Positions 1 to 9,989 are shown, numbered from the stretch's first letter. The stretch: 64,000 bases of DNA from Ensifer adhaerens (GCF_013283195.1 NZ_JABEKT010000004.1:186001-250000); one strand, 5' to 3'. Notes: generated by a model from the sequence alone, not told the origin. Numbers and translations are program-made.

Positions 1-2
1 CC

Positions 3-344
3 TCGGTCGAGACTGTGGCACGCACGCTCAACGCGACCCATGCCGACCGTTTTCGCGCGGTCACCGCCGATATGTATGCGATCGACTACCCTCGTCTCGG
101 CGCCGACCTGATCGTCAACACGAGCTGCGAACACATCGCCGATCTTCGCAGCTGGCTTGAGCTGATACCGGCGGGCACACGTGTCCTCCTGCAGTCCAAC
201 GATTATTTCAGCGAACCGACACACATCAACTGCGTTGCGTCCGTCGAAGCGTTCGCCGACCAGGCCAAACTTGCGACACTCGATTTTGCCGGCGCCTTGC
301 CGACGAAGAAATACACACGGTTCATGCTGATCGGGACGGTCTGA
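3..344 (+). CDS. SAM-dependent methyltransferase-like protein, C-terminal part
   Basis: The reading frame is open from the window edge, so the gene begins upstream and only about the last 113 residues are seen. A GTG at 15 is in frame, but the residues before it (SVET) continue the frame. The stretch ADLIVNTSCEHI, an acidic/hydrophobic strand followed by a helix and then a strand ending in LLQSNDYF, resembles the post-motif-I part of class I SAM-dependent methyltransferases; the SAM-binding glycine motif would lie outside the window. It converges with the glycosyltransferase gene on the other strand and overlaps its 3' end by 23 nt. A role in modifying a glycan would fit the neighbours but is inference. 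Family assignment is tentative. Confidence 0.5.
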   Translation, partial: SVETVARTLNATHADRFRAVTADMYAIDYPRLGADLIVNTSCEHIADLRSWLELIPAGTRVLLQSNDYFSEPTHINCVASVEAFADQAKLATLDFAGALPTKKYTRFMLIGTV

Positions 345-1488
345 CGGGCGCCTTCAAAAGCCACGCACGCAGGATCGCCGCCGTCTGGGCGGCGCCTTCG
401 AGGTCAAGCGGCGGCATTGCCGGCTTCGCACGAGCAAGCTGCGTTTCGACATCGCGCGCCAGGCGAGCAGGCGATACGTCGTGCTCGGGCAGGACGCCGG
501 CGAGCCCGAGCTTTTCCAGTCGCGCTGCCCGCGTCGATTGTTCCGTTTCGCCGCCGGCCGTGAACGGGATCAGCAGAGATGCGCAACCCGCTCGAATGAT
601 GTCGCAGACCGTATTGTAACCGGCCTGTGAGACGGAAAGCCGCGCACCGGAAAGCAGGCTGGCGAAATCCCGGCGAAACCGGAACAGTTTCACATTCCCC
701 GGAGCGGCGGATTCGAATGCGTCGTAGTCGACCTGCGGCAGATTGGGCCCGGTCACCAGGCACCAACTAAGCTCCGGCGGCAGAAGTTTCGCGGCCTCCA
801 GGCCGGCGCCGATCAGTTCCTTACCGACAGCGCCGCCGCCAGCCGAAACGACCACATCGAACCGCTCCAGCGGCAGCGCAGGCGCGCTGCCCGCAACGAG
901 GCCGGTATAGGCGACTTTGTCGGCGATCTCCCGCGCGTAGGGAAACGTCTCTTCAAGCCGGGCAAAGGCGGGATCGCCATGCACGAGCACGAGGTCGAAA
1001 TGCGCCTGCACCAGCTCCAGCATTTCCTCCGCCCGGCCCGGCTTGTTCCGCTCCTGCAAGATATCGCGCAGCGATGTAGCCACCAGCGGGCGCCGGTTTG
1101 ACGCCTCGATCAGGTCGAGCAACGGCATCAGTTCGAACCGCATCTGGCGCCGCCCGAACGGAAAGGCCTCGAAGATCACGACATCCGGATCACATGTGCG
1201 GAATGCGTCCAGCAGCATGTTCCGCCGACGTTCCCTGAAATCATCATCGACGGGCTTTCCGGTTTCGTCGGCGAGGCCCGAAAACCCCTTGTCGCCGGCA
1301 ACGACCGGTGGAAGCGCGACGTGCTTCAATTCGGACGCTGGAAAGCCGGGAACCGGTGTACCGCCAGTGACCACCGTGACGTCGAAACCATCGAAAGCGA
1401 GCGCACTGCAAACGCGGCTTGCCCTTGCCAGATGGCCGATCCCCAGCAGATGCTGGACATAAAAGAAGACCCGCAGCTGCCGTGTCAT
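322..1488 (-). CDS. GT28/MurG-like glycosyltransferase
   Basis: About 388 residues in the GT-B fold pattern. The N-terminus (FFYVQHLLGIGHLARA) is the nucleotide-sugar transferase start with a Gly-His-x-x-R/A element. The C-terminal half has SAGGGAVGKELIGAG and SVSQAGYNTVCDIIRAG followed by a Gly-Gly-Glu-x-x-Gln segment, the UDP-sugar-binding region of MurG-type enzymes. The ATG at 1488 was chosen over an in-frame ATG 12 nt upstream because it forms an ATGA overlap with the stop of the preceding glycosyltransferase, which suggests translational coupling. It is the last gene of a three-gene glycosyltransferase operon. Sugar donor and acceptor cannot be read from the sequence; a cytoplasmic step in surface or secreted polysaccharide assembly is inferred. 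Confidence 0.8.
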   Translation of the reverse strand: MTRQLRVFFYVQHLLGIGHLARASRVCSALAFDGFDVTVVTGGTPVPGFPASELKHVALPPVVAGDKGFSGLADETGKPVDDDFRERRRNMLLDAFRTCDPDVVIFEAFPFGRRQMRFELMPLLDLIEASNRRPLVATSLRDILQERNKPGRAEEMLELVQAHFDLVLVHGDPAFARLEETFPYAREIADKVAYTGLVAGSAPALPLERFDVVVSAGGGAVGKELIGAGLEAAKLLPPELSWCLVTGPNLPQVDYDAFESAAPGNVKLFRFRRDFASLLSGARLSVSQAGYNTVCDIIRAGCASLLIPFTAGGETEQSTRAARLEKLGLAGVLPEHDVSPARLARDVETQLARAKPAMPPLDLEGAAQTAAILRAWLLKAPVRPSRSA

Positions 1489-2729
1489 GCCGATTTCCAC
1501 TCGTGTGCAAACAGGTTCGTCAGCTGCTCGATGCTGGAGTGATGGTCAAACTGCGTCCTCACCCGCCGTTCGGCAGCAGCGCCCAGCTGGCTGCGGCGCG
1601 CAGGGTTGCGGATCAGCTCTTCCAGGGCGAGCGACAGCGCTTGCGGATCTTCCGAAGGAACGACCCGGCCGTTTTCACCGTCAATCAGGAGCTCGGGCAC
1701 GCCTGATATTGCCGTAGACACGCAAGCAAGCCGCTGGCTCGACGCTTCGACGAGCACATTCGGCAGGCCATCGCGATCACCGTCGGCCGTCACGCGGCAG
1801 GCGAGCGCAAAGATATCACTGGTTCGATAGTGCGCGAGCACGTCCGTCTGGTCGAGTGCACCCTTCCAGGCAATTCTGTCGGAAATGCCGAGTTCGTCAC
1901 CCAAAACCTTGAGCTTCCCCGTCAATTCTCCGGCGCCGATGTGCTCGAAGCGCCAATGCAGCTCGGGCGGCAACAGGGCGAGCGCCTTCAGGAGGACATC
2001 GTACCCCTTCTTGCCCACCGCCCTGCCGACGCTGACGATGCGGACCGGTTCCGCCCTATCGGAGCCATCGCGGATCGAATGTTTGCCGTCGAAATGCGGG
2101 AAGCGCTGAAGGTCGAGACCATGATAGCTCAGGTTCACCCTTGCCTTCTGCGATGTCAGGCTCCGCAGGTGCTCATATCCGGTGCGCGTGCACGTCACCG
2201 TCCAGCGCGCGCGACCGAGCTTTTCGGAAAGCTCCCAGTCGGGCGATGTCCAGATATCCTTGGCATGCGCCGAACAGGTCCATGGCGTGCTCGCGATCAC
2301 GCTTGCATATGCCGTGACCGAAGCGGGCGTATGGATGAAGTGCGCATGCAGCCAGCCTGGATCACCCGGCCACTCCGATGCAAGCACCAGGGCCTGTCCG
2401 AAACGACGGAAGCGATTGCGGGTCGGGTCCCGTGCAAGGTCCTTCGAGAATTGCCCAAGCGCCTGCCAGAAACCCGGTTTCGGCAGTGAACGCACCAGCG
2501 CCTTAAGAACCCGCAGCGGCTCCTCGTGCAGATACTCCGGCAGATAGTGCACATCCGCGCGGATCTCGTCATGCACCGGATGGCGCTTGCCATCGGTCGG
2601 ACGTCTCAGCGCGATCAGGACGAGATCATGCCCGGCCTTCTCAAGCCCGAGCAATTCCTGCGCAATGAAGGTTTCCGAAAGGCGCGGGTATCCTTTCAGA
2701 ACGACGGCAATCTTGCGGTCTGTTGGCAA
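1485..2729 (-). CDS. Family 4 (group 1) glycosyltransferase
   Basis: 414 residues with the GT4 layout. The N-terminal Rossmann domain begins VVLKGYPRLSETFI, typical of the exopolysaccharide transferases that start with a YPxxSETF signature. The C-terminal domain has the glycine/lysine donor-binding segment VSVGRAVGKKGYDVLLKAL and a GLPNVLVEASSQRLACVST stretch carrying the conserved Glu. It lies 4 nt after the upstream glycosyltransferase and overlaps the next by ATGA, so the three are co-transcribed. Retaining sugar transfer from a nucleotide sugar in the cytoplasm is expected from the family. The specific glycan is unknown. Confidence 0.88.
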   Translation of the reverse strand: MPTDRKIAVVLKGYPRLSETFIAQELLGLEKAGHDLVLIALRRPTDGKRHPVHDEIRADVHYLPEYLHEEPLRVLKALVRSLPKPGFWQALGQFSKDLARDPTRNRFRRFGQALVLASEWPGDPGWLHAHFIHTPASVTAYASVIASTPWTCSAHAKDIWTSPDWELSEKLGRARWTVTCTRTGYEHLRSLTSQKARVNLSYHGLDLQRFPHFDGKHSIRDGSDRAEPVRIVSVGRAVGKKGYDVLLKALALLPPELHWRFEHIGAGELTGKLKVLGDELGISDRIAWKGALDQTDVLAHYRTSDIFALACRVTADGDRDGLPNVLVEASSQRLACVSTAISGVPELLIDGENGRVVPSEDPQALSLALEELIRNPARRSQLGAAAERRVRTQFDHHSSIEQLTNLFAHEWKSA

Positions 2730-2733
2730 TGCT

Positions 2734-3951
2734 TCAGCTCGATTTCTTGACGATGCTCAGATGCTCGCCCGACTGCTCGCCGAGCCACCCACCGACGATT
2801 TCCGAGATATGGACGAGCCCCTCGAGCCGTAGCCCGTTGGCACAGCTTTTGGATGGCGGTGCACGTTGCGGCAGCGCTTTCAACGCAGCAGCGAAACGCA
2901 AGGGGTTCTCGGCCTCCTCGGGCAGCAACATGTCGATGAGACCCAACTCGGAGGCGCGGCGTGCGCGGATCAGCTGCTCTTCACGCGGCTGGATACGGGG
3001 CACGATCAGCGCCGGCTTGTCGAAAGACAGGATCTCGCAATAGGTGTTGTAACCGCCCATCGCGACGACGCCCTTGGCTCCCGCGATCAGCTCTTCCATA
3101 CGGTTGTCGAATTCGATGATCTTGATGTAGGGGATCTTGCTTCCCTTCTTGATCAGCTTTTCGCGTTTCTTCACCGGCATGTAGGGGCCGAGGACCACCA
3201 GCGCCTTATGGGTCAGCTCCGGATCCTGCTGGTAGGCATGAATGAAATCGTGGATCAGCTCGGCACCATCGCCACCGCCACCGGTCGTGACGAGAATGTA
3301 ATCGCCTTCCGGCTTATGGCCGGGCAATTCCTCGCGCGGCACGCTCCTCTGCAGGAAGCCGACGAAGTTCATGCGCTCGCGCACCGCAGGTGGCACTTCG
3401 AGTTCCGTGAGCGGATCGTAAAAATCCGGCGGGCCATAGACCCAGATCGTATCGTAATACTGCTCGATCTTGCGCATGGTGTCGCGGCGCTTCCATTCCG
3501 CTTCGAGCAGATGCGGCGCATCCATCACCTCGCGCAGGCCCAGCACAAGCGTGGTACCATGCGCCTTGAGGTAGGTCAGCGTCTCCTCGACCTCGCCGCG
3601 CAACCCCATCGGCTCCTTGTCGACGATGAAGATGTCCGGCTTGAAGGTTTCTGCCGTGTGCCGGATGATCGACTGGCGCATCTTCAAAGTCTCGTCCAGC
3701 TCGATATGGCGATCGAGGGACGTGTATTCGCCGTTATGCAGCTTGATGACGCTCGGTATCTTCACGAAATCGACGCGTGCGCGATAATCGAACGCACCGG
3801 CAATCGTTGCGCCCGAAATGATCAGGATGTTCAAACCCCGATAGTCTTCCACCAGCGAATGCGCAATCGTACGGCATCGGCGCAGGTGGCCGAGCCCGAA
3901 AGTGTCGTGGCTGTACATGAGAATTCGGGCATCTTCTAAGCGCCGCATCAT
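2734..3951 (-). CDS. Glycosyltransferase with GT28-like C-terminal domain
   Basis: 405 residues, and the first gene of the three-gene operon. The N-terminus ILMYSHDTFGLGHLRRC matches the GLGHLRR element seen in a GT-B family related to MurG and to the third gene of this operon. The C-terminal half contains VTTGGGGDGAELIHDF and KGVVAMGGYNTYCEILSF, again the UDP-sugar-binding glycine motif plus a conserved MGGYNT loop. The two GT28-like genes bracket a GT4 enzyme. Starts at 3951 and 3948 are both possible (ATGATG); an AAAGG lies about 8 nt before the first. Polymer identity is unknown. Confidence 0.85.
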   Translation of the reverse strand: MMRRLEDARILMYSHDTFGLGHLRRCRTIAHSLVEDYRGLNILIISGATIAGAFDYRARVDFVKIPSVIKLHNGEYTSLDRHIELDETLKMRQSIIRHTAETFKPDIFIVDKEPMGLRGEVEETLTYLKAHGTTLVLGLREVMDAPHLLEAEWKRRDTMRKIEQYYDTIWVYGPPDFYDPLTELEVPPAVRERMNFVGFLQRSVPREELPGHKPEGDYILVTTGGGGDGAELIHDFIHAYQQDPELTHKALVVLGPYMPVKKREKLIKKGSKIPYIKIIEFDNRMEELIAGAKGVVAMGGYNTYCEILSFDKPALIVPRIQPREEQLIRARRASELGLIDMLLPEEAENPLRFAAALKALPQRAPPSKSCANGLRLEGLVHISEIVGGWLGEQSGEHLSIVKKSS

Positions 3952-3993
3952 GCCAGAAACCTTTCGCTCAGGAAAAAACGTACCAAAAGACGC

Positions 3994-4016
3994 GACGCCG
4001 GCTTGCGGCCGGCGTC
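3994..4016 (-). terminator. GC hairpin after the ABC transporter operon
   Basis: A 9-bp perfect inverted repeat (GACGCCGGC / GCCGGCGTC) with a 5-nt loop lies 10 nt past the permease stop. On the minus strand it is followed about 6 and 16 nt later by short T runs. It separates the transporter operon from the glycosyltransferase operon and probably acts as an intrinsic terminator, although the T run is not immediately adjacent. Confidence 0.55.
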
Positions 4017-4026
4017 GAAACGAACC

Positions 4027-5202
4027 TCATTTGTAGGGATCGGCGGCATCGCGCAAGCCATCTCCCAAGAAGTTGAACGCCAAAATCACAAAAATGACCG
4101 GGATCGTTGGGAATAGCAGCCAGGGGTAGAAAGCAATGACGCTCACGCTTTTCGCCTCGGTCAGCAGGATACCCCAGCTGGTGATCGGGGGACGCAGCCC
4201 CAAGCCAAGGAAGCTCAGCGCCGTTTCGCCAAGGATCATGCCGGGGATGGAGATCGTCGCGGTGGCGATCAAGTGAGACATGAAGCCTGGCACCAGGTGG
4301 CGGCCGATGATGCGGCCGCTCTTGGCGCCCATCAATTGCGCGGCAAGAACGTAGTCCTCCTCGCGCAACGCCAGCAATTTCGAGCGCACCGCTCGGGCAA
4401 GCCCGGTCCAGTCGAGAAGCCCGAGGATGATCGTGATGCCCAGATAAATCAGGATCGGGCTCCAGGTCGCCGGCATGATTGCGGCCAGCGACAGCCACAG
4501 CGGAATGCTCGGGATCGACTGCAGCACTTCGATGACGCGCTGGACGATCAGGTCGAAAACACCGCCGTGATAGCCGGCAAGACCACCGATAACGATGCCG
4601 AGAACGAAGCTGACGGTAATGCCGAGGAGACCGATCGTCAGCGAAATGCGGGCGCCATAGATGATACGCGACAGCACATCACGGCCAAGCCTGTCGGTAC
4701 CGAGCAGGAAGAGTTGCCCATCCTTTGCCGGGCACACGAGGTGCAAGTTGCTTTCAAAAAGCCCCCAGAACTTGTAGCCGTCCCCGCGGCAGAAGAAACG
4801 GATCCGTTCGATTTGCTCCGGGTTGTCGGTATAGGTGCGTCTCAACGTCTCCATATCGAGTTCCATCGTCCGTCCGTAGACGAACGGCCCGATGAACTGG
4901 CCCTCGTGAAACAGCCGTACGGACTGCGGAGGCGCATAGATGAAGTCCACATTGCGCGTGTGCAGATTGTAGGGCGCCAGGAACTCGCAGATGAGGATCA
5001 TCAGGTAGAGCGCCACCAGGAAGATGCCGGAGATCAGCGCCAGCTTGTGCCGGCGGAATTTCCACCACATGAGCCGCAGTTGCGACGCCTGGTTAACCCG
5101 CACCTGCTCTTCCGTCATCGCTTCGACGGAATAGGGATCGAATGGTGCGGTCGATACGTAATGCGGCAACGGTTCGCCGGGCGCCGGAAGGAATAACGTC
5201 AC
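4027..5202 (-). CDS. Opp/Yej-type ABC transporter permease (C-type, long periplasmic loop)
   Basis: 391 residues, longer than a normal DppC (about 290). After a cytoplasmic N-terminus, one membrane segment (around residues 54-76, LISGIFLVALYLMILICEF) is followed by about 85 periplasmic residues before LGTDRLGRDVLSRIIYGARISL, the conserved entry to the five-helix core. The EAA loop is AAQLMGAKSGRIIGRHLVPG, the contact site for the ATPase. The long loop is typical of the YejE-like branch. It overlaps the upstream permease gene by 4 nt. With the substrate-binding protein and fused ATPase it forms a complete importer for peptides or another oligomeric solute. Confidence 0.9.
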   Translation of the reverse strand: MTLFLPAPGEPLPHYVSTAPFDPYSVEAMTEEQVRVNQASQLRLMWWKFRRHKLALISGIFLVALYLMILICEFLAPYNLHTRNVDFIYAPPQSVRLFHEGQFIGPFVYGRTMELDMETLRRTYTDNPEQIERIRFFCRGDGYKFWGLFESNLHLVCPAKDGQLFLLGTDRLGRDVLSRIIYGARISLTIGLLGITVSFVLGIVIGGLAGYHGGVFDLIVQRVIEVLQSIPSIPLWLSLAAIMPATWSPILIYLGITIILGLLDWTGLARAVRSKLLALREEDYVLAAQLMGAKSGRIIGRHLVPGFMSHLIATATISIPGMILGETALSFLGLGLRPPITSWGILLTEAKSVSVIAFYPWLLFPTIPVIFVILAFNFLGDGLRDAADPYK

Positions 5203-6197
5203 TTGGTGCTCCTGCCTTGCAGCCGTATCCGGGGATCAAGAATGGCGAGTGCGAGATCGGAAATCAGCACGCCGATGACGGTCAGAAATGCGAGGAACAT
5301 CAGGAAGGATCCCGCCAGATACATATCCTGGCTCTGCAACGCCTTGATCAACATCGGGCCGGTGGTTTCGAGCGAAAGCACGATCGCCGTGATTTCCGCA
5401 CCGGAAATGATTGCGGGCAGGATGGAACCGATATCCGAGATGAAGAAGTTCAGCGCCATGCGCAGCGGATACTTGACGAGCGTGCGCATGGGCGAAAGCC
5501 CTTTTGCGCGTGCCGTCACGACATACTGCTTTTGCAATTCATCGAGCAAATTGGCACGCAGACGCCGGATCATGCCGGCGGTCCCTGCCGCACCGACGAT
5601 GATGACCGGTATCCAGATATGTTCGAGGATCGATTTCGCCTTCGCCCAACTCATGGGTTCGGCCATGTATTTCTGATCCATGAGGTGACCGATCGAAATA
5701 CCGAACCAGATATTGGCGAAGTACATCATGATCAGCGCCAGCATGAAGTTGGGGATGGCGATACCAATCAGCCCAATCAGCGACAGGCCGTAATCACCCC
5801 AGCTGTATTGATGCGTAGCCGAGTAAATGCCGATCGGGAAGGCGATCAGCCAGGTGAAGATGATCGTCAGGAAGGAGACGAGGATCGTCAACCACAACCT
5901 GTCGCCGACGACATCGCTGACTGGCAACTCATATTCGAACGAATAACCGAAATCGCCCTGCAGCATGCCCCCGAGCCAGTGGACATATCTCAGCAGCGGC
6001 GGCTGATCGAAGCCATATTCCTTCCGGAGCGCCTCGATCTGCTCCATGTTGACGCCTTCGCCCTGCGCCCTGATCTCGGCGACGTAGCTCTCGAAGTAGT
6101 CGCCGGGCGGCAATTCGATGATGGTGAAGACAAGCGCCGAAATGATGAGCAAGGTCGGAACCATCGCTGCGATACGCCAGAGAATATATCGCAGCAT
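5199..6197 (-). CDS. Opp/Yej-type ABC transporter permease (B-type)
   Basis: 332 residues with the DppB/YejB architecture: an N-terminal membrane helix (MLRYILWRIAAMVPTLLIISALVFTIIELPPGDY), a periplasmic stretch with a YGFDQPPLLRYVHWLGGMLQGDFG element, then a five-helix core. The EAA motif is ARAKGLSPMRTLVKYPLRMA. It starts 1 nt after the substrate-binding protein gene ends and overlaps the next permease by 4 nt, so all are one transcript. It forms the heterodimeric pore with the longer C-type permease. Confidence 0.92.
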   Translation of the reverse strand: MLRYILWRIAAMVPTLLIISALVFTIIELPPGDYFESYVAEIRAQGEGVNMEQIEALRKEYGFDQPPLLRYVHWLGGMLQGDFGYSFEYELPVSDVVGDRLWLTILVSFLTIIFTWLIAFPIGIYSATHQYSWGDYGLSLIGLIGIAIPNFMLALIMMYFANIWFGISIGHLMDQKYMAEPMSWAKAKSILEHIWIPVIIVGAAGTAGMIRRLRANLLDELQKQYVVTARAKGLSPMRTLVKYPLRMALNFFISDIGSILPAIISGAEITAIVLSLETTGPMLIKALQSQDMYLAGSFLMFLAFLTVIGVLISDLALAILDPRIRLQGRSTK

Positions 6198-6198
6198 G

Positions 6199-8100
6199 TC
6201 AGCCTTCCTGCTCGATCCAGAACGTGTCGGGTTTGTAGACGCCGAAGTAACTCGTCGGATCGAAGCCGTAGAGCGCGGATTCCGGGACGTTCTTTATCTT
6301 GTTGGCGACGAGGATTGGTTGCAGCGAGGAGTTTACGAGGCCGATCGAGAAGACCTGATCGGTGTAGATCGATAGCATCCGCCCCCAGATTTCCGCGCGC
6401 TCCGCATCCTCGGCCGAGCGCCGCCAGCGCTCCAGCAGCTCCGTCAGTTCAATGGCGGCCGGCAGATCGGGCGCCTGCCCCATCTCCCCATGCGAGAGAT
6501 AGTTGAGCCCCCAGACCGGCCATTGCAGCTGATCGTCGGCGGTCGGCGCCAACTGTCCGGGGTTCATGTCCGCCGTCGGCACGCCATTGTCGAGCCCGAA
6601 CCACATGGACATGGTGATCTCGCCACCGACAGCGCGGCTACGGAACGTGTCGCGTTGCGACGTGCGGATGAACAGGGAAATGCCGACTTTCTGCCAGTAG
6701 TCGGTGATCAGTTGCAAGACATCGGTCTCAAGCGTGCTTTCGCCCGCGGTCTCGACCACGATCTGCGCGGCGCGGCCGTCCGAGAGAATACGAATACCAT
6801 CGCTGCCGCGGTCCGTCAGGCCGGCTTCATCCAACAGCGCGTTGGCCTGCACCGGATCGTGGGCGATCCAGGCGGAGGCGTATTCCGGCCGGAACAGCGG
6901 GCTCTCGGGTAGAACCGTGTCGGCACTTTCCTTGGTCAGCCCGTAGAAGACGGCCTTATTGATCTCTGAACGGTCGATGGCCAGCGACAACGCTCGCCGG
7001 ACACGCACATCCCGCAGCAGCGGACGCCAGACCGGATCGGAGCAGTTGAGGTTGGGAAGCAGCGCAAGCCGTGAGCCTTGCGTCTTCTTCCACAACTTGA
7101 CCGTGACGGGATAGCGCTTCTCCGCGTCCTTCAGGAAGGTGTAATCGATGAAATCGATATTCGCCGCTTGCAGGTCGCTTTCACCGGTGCCCGCTTTCGC
7201 GGGGATCAGTGCCGGCGAACTGACATTGAGGACAAACTTATCGATGTAAGGCAGTTGCAGACCGTTCTCGTCAACCCTGTGATAATAGGCATTACGCTCG
7301 AAAACGAATTGTTCGGCCGGCATCGGTGTCGTGTTGCGCCAAGGGTCAAGCGTCGGCAGATCGGGATTTTCCGGACGATAGGAACGGGCCATGCGCATAT
7401 GCAGCTGGCTCCATTTCTTGACCCTTTGTTCCTTCATGATCGCCTTGAGCTTGTCCTCTTCCTGGTACTTTTCGTGGAATTGCTTGAGGTAGGCGGCCGG
7501 CATTGCCAGCACCAAAGGCTGCGGCGCCGCGAGCTTCTGCAGGAAATCTGGATTGGGTGTGGACCAGGAATAGCGCACGGTCCGCTCGTCGATGAGCTCG
7601 AATTTCCCGGCTTCGCCATCCATCACCAGCGCGGTCGACAAGCCTGCCGGACTGAGCTTCTCATTGAGCAGCACATCTTCCCAACAATAGCGGAAGTCTT
7701 CCGTCGTCAGCGGACTGCCGTCTGACCACTTGTGCCCCTCGCGCAAATGGAACGTGAAGATCCGATCCTCGACCGTCTCGTAGCTTTCCAGCACATCTGC
7801 GTGCATCTCGAGTTTTTCGTCGTAGCCGACGAGGCGCGAATAGCCATAGACGGTCATCAACCGTATGTCCTTCGCGCTGCCGATCAGGCTTTGAACGGTG
7901 CCGCCATGCTTGCCCGGCTGGCGGCCCATGCCGGCAACATTGATGACGCGCGGGGTCTTCGGCACCCGCTCATTGACGGGCGGCAGCTTTCCCTCGGCGA
8001 CAAGCGCCTCGAAAAACTTCGGCTCGCTGGCCGCCGCAAGGAGATATTTGGGAAACGCCACTGTAGCGAGCAGGGCGAGCGCAGTTCGGCGAGTGATCAT
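6199..8100 (-). CDS. ABC transporter substrate-binding protein, family 5, Tat-type leader
   Basis: 633 residues, larger than classic DppA/OppA (about 530) and in the size range of YejA-like proteins. The leader [17 protein letters not shown] has a twin arginine, suggesting Tat export to the periplasm. The family-5 core is visible from YGYSRLVGYDEKLEMHADVLESYETVEDRIFTFHLREGHKWSDGSPLTTEDF, the standard SBP_bac_5 signature. Its ATG overlaps the stop of the fused ATPase gene (ATGA), and the permease begins directly after its stop. The ligand is unknown. The nearby secreted polysaccharide lyase raises the possibility of an oligosaccharide, since some members of this transporter family import glycans rather than peptides. 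Confidence 0.9.
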   Translation of the reverse strand: MITRRTALALLATVAFPKYLLAAASEPKFFEALVAEGKLPPVNERVPKTPRVINVAGMGRQPGKHGGTVQSLIGSAKDIRLMTVYGYSRLVGYDEKLEMHADVLESYETVEDRIFTFHLREGHKWSDGSPLTTEDFRYCWEDVLLNEKLSPAGLSTALVMDGEAGKFELIDERTVRYSWSTPNPDFLQKLAAPQPLVLAMPAAYLKQFHEKYQEEDKLKAIMKEQRVKKWSQLHMRMARSYRPENPDLPTLDPWRNTTPMPAEQFVFERNAYYHRVDENGLQLPYIDKFVLNVSSPALIPAKAGTGESDLQAANIDFIDYTFLKDAEKRYPVTVKLWKKTQGSRLALLPNLNCSDPVWRPLLRDVRVRRALSLAIDRSEINKAVFYGLTKESADTVLPESPLFRPEYASAWIAHDPVQANALLDEAGLTDRGSDGIRILSDGRAAQIVVETAGESTLETDVLQLITDYWQKVGISLFIRTSQRDTFRSRAVGGEITMSMWFGLDNGVPTADMNPGQLAPTADDQLQWPVWGLNYLSHGEMGQAPDLPAAIELTELLERWRRSAEDAERAEIWGRMLSIYTDQVFSIGLVNSSLQPILVANKIKNVPESALYGFDPTSYFGVYKPDTFWIEQEG

Positions 8101-9989
8101 GGCCGTAACTCCCTTGCATCCACTGACTTGCGCGCCAGCACGAAGTGGTCGCCGCCGAGATCAGCAGGAAAAAGCGAACCTTCCTCACCGCCGTCACTGA
8201 ACTGCGGCCCCCACCGTCGCATGTCCGATCCCTCAACTGCCTTGAGCAGATCGAAATCCAGCGGACGATCGAGATCCGGATACGGAACGGCAGCGAGCAG
8301 CGATTTCGTATAGGGATGCACTGGCTTGCGCATCAGAACCTCGCGCGGGGCGAGTTCGACGATGCGCCCTGCACACATCACCGCAATCCGATCGGCCATG
8401 TAGTCGACCACCGCGAGGTTGTGCGAGATGAACAGGCATGTCAGCCCGAGTTCCTTCTGCAGATCCTTGAGCAGATTGAGAATCTGGGCCTGGACAGAAA
8501 CGTCGAGCGCCGACACCGGTTCGTCGCAGATCAACAGTTGCGGCACCAGCGCAAGCGCCCTGGCGATACCGATGCGCTGGCGCTGGCCACCGGAAAAACT
8601 GTGCGGATAGCGGTTGATGAACCGCTGATCGAGGCCAACGGCCTGCAGCAGCAGGCGAACGGTCTCGACGCGTGACTTCGCCGTACCACGGCCGTGGATC
8701 TCAAGCGGTTCGCTCAGGATATTCTTGACGGTCATGCGGGGAGAAAGTGACGACACCGGATCCTGAAAGACCATCTGGATCTTCGAGCGCAGCGTCTTCA
8801 GCTCGTCACCTTCGGCCTTGAGGACATCAATCGGCCCCTCGCCGTCGTCGAAGTTGACACTGCCGCCGTCCGGGGTGATGGCACGCATCAGGATCTTGCT
8901 GACCGTGGTCTTGCCGCAGCCGCTTTCGCCGACCAGGCCCAGACATTCGCCACGACGGATATCGAAGCTGACATCGTCCACCGCGCGATGCCGGGACAGG
9001 TCCTTCTTGCCGAACCAGGAAGTTTTGCGCGTGCCATAGGTCTTGGAAAGGTTGCGCACCGACAGAAGGACGTCGGGGCCAGGCGCCTTGCCGGAATCCT
9101 TCGCTCCGAGCAAAGTCCCTGCCTTGACCGGCACTTCGCGAAGCGCCTTTAGCCGCTCGCCCGGCTTCATGTCGAAATGCGGAACGGCGGCCATCAGGCC
9201 CTTGAGATAGGGGTGCTGCGGATTTCGGAAGATCGCATCGACCGGGCCCGCCTCGACGATCTGGCCGTGGTAGATCACCACGACTTCGTCAGCCATGTTG
9301 GCGACCACGCCAAGGTCGTGGGTGATCAGCAGCATCGCCATGTTGAGCTTGACCTGCAATTCCCGCAGCAGCTGCAGGATCTGCGCCTGCACCGTCACGT
9401 CGAGCGCCGTCGTCGGCTCGTCGGCGATCAGCAATGCCGGCCTGCAGATCAGCGCCATGGCAATCATCGCGCGCTGGCGCATGCCGCCGGACAGCTCGAA
9501 AGGATACATGTCATAGGCCCGCTTCGGGTTGGCGAACCCAACCAGACCAAGCAGTTCTTCCGTGCGGGCGCGCCGTTCCGGCTTTTCCGCATCCGTATGA
9601 ATCTTCAGAACTTCGGAGATCTGGTTGCCGATCGTATGGAGCGGCGACAGCGATGTCATCGGCTCCTGGAAGATCTTGCTGATGCGTGTGCCGCGCAAGG
9701 CACGGATTTCCTCGCCTTCCCGTTCCAGCGAAAGCAGATCGATCGGCTTGCCCTTGGTATCGGGATCGTCGAACAGGATCTGTCCACCGACACGCGCAAC
9801 ATTCGGAAGAATGCCCATGACAGCCTGGCTGATGGCCGACTTTCCGGAACCGGATTCGCCGACGAGGGCCGTCACCTTTCCTGGCAAAACTCTGAAATTC
9901 GCTTCCTTGACGGCTTCAACTTTGCCGCCGAGCACCGAGAATGTGATCCGCAGACCTTCAACTCGAAGCAGGTCCGCCCCTGATGTCAT
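8097..9989 (-). CDS. Fused double ATP-binding subunit of an Opp/Yej-type ABC transporter
   Basis: 630 residues with two complete ABC cassettes, as in YejF and the DppD-DppF fusions. Cassette 1 has Walker [12 protein letters not shown], signature LSGGMRQR and Walker [13 protein letters not shown]. Cassette 2 has Walker [12 protein letters not shown], signature FSGGQRQR and Walker [13 protein letters not shown]. Each cassette ends with the oligopeptide-family C-terminal element ([15 protein letters not shown] and [15 protein letters not shown]). It is the first gene of the transporter unit and lies 122 nt after the polysaccharide lyase gene on the same strand, so read-through from the lyase/cyclase genes is possible. 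Confidence 0.93.
   Translation of the reverse strand: MTSGADLLRVEGLRITFSVLGGKVEAVKEANFRVLPGKVTALVGESGSGKSAISQAVMGILPNVARVGGQILFDDPDTKGKPIDLLSLEREGEEIRALRGTRISKIFQEPMTSLSPLHTIGNQISEVLKIHTDAEKPERRARTEELLGLVGFANPKRAYDMYPFELSGGMRQRAMIAMALICRPALLIADEPTTALDVTVQAQILQLLRELQVKLNMAMLLITHDLGVVANMADEVVVIYHGQIVEAGPVDAIFRNPQHPYLKGLMAAVPHFDMKPGERLKALREVPVKAGTLLGAKDSGKAPGPDVLLSVRNLSKTYGTRKTSWFGKKDLSRHRAVDDVSFDIRRGECLGLVGESGCGKTTVSKILMRAITPDGGSVNFDDGEGPIDVLKAEGDELKTLRSKIQMVFQDPVSSLSPRMTVKNILSEPLEIHGRGTAKSRVETVRLLLQAVGLDQRFINRYPHSFSGGQRQRIGIARALALVPQLLICDEPVSALDVSVQAQILNLLKDLQKELGLTCLFISHNLAVVDYMADRIAVMCAGRIVELAPREVLMRKPVHPYTKSLLAAVPYPDLDRPLDFDLLKAVEGSDMRRWGPQFSDGGEEGSLFPADLGGDHFVLARKSVDARELRP

Noticed and set aside
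2866-3939. 357-codon plus-strand frame opposite the first glycosyltransferase.
   Set aside because: Antisense shadow; the minus-strand protein has full glycosyltransferase motifs.
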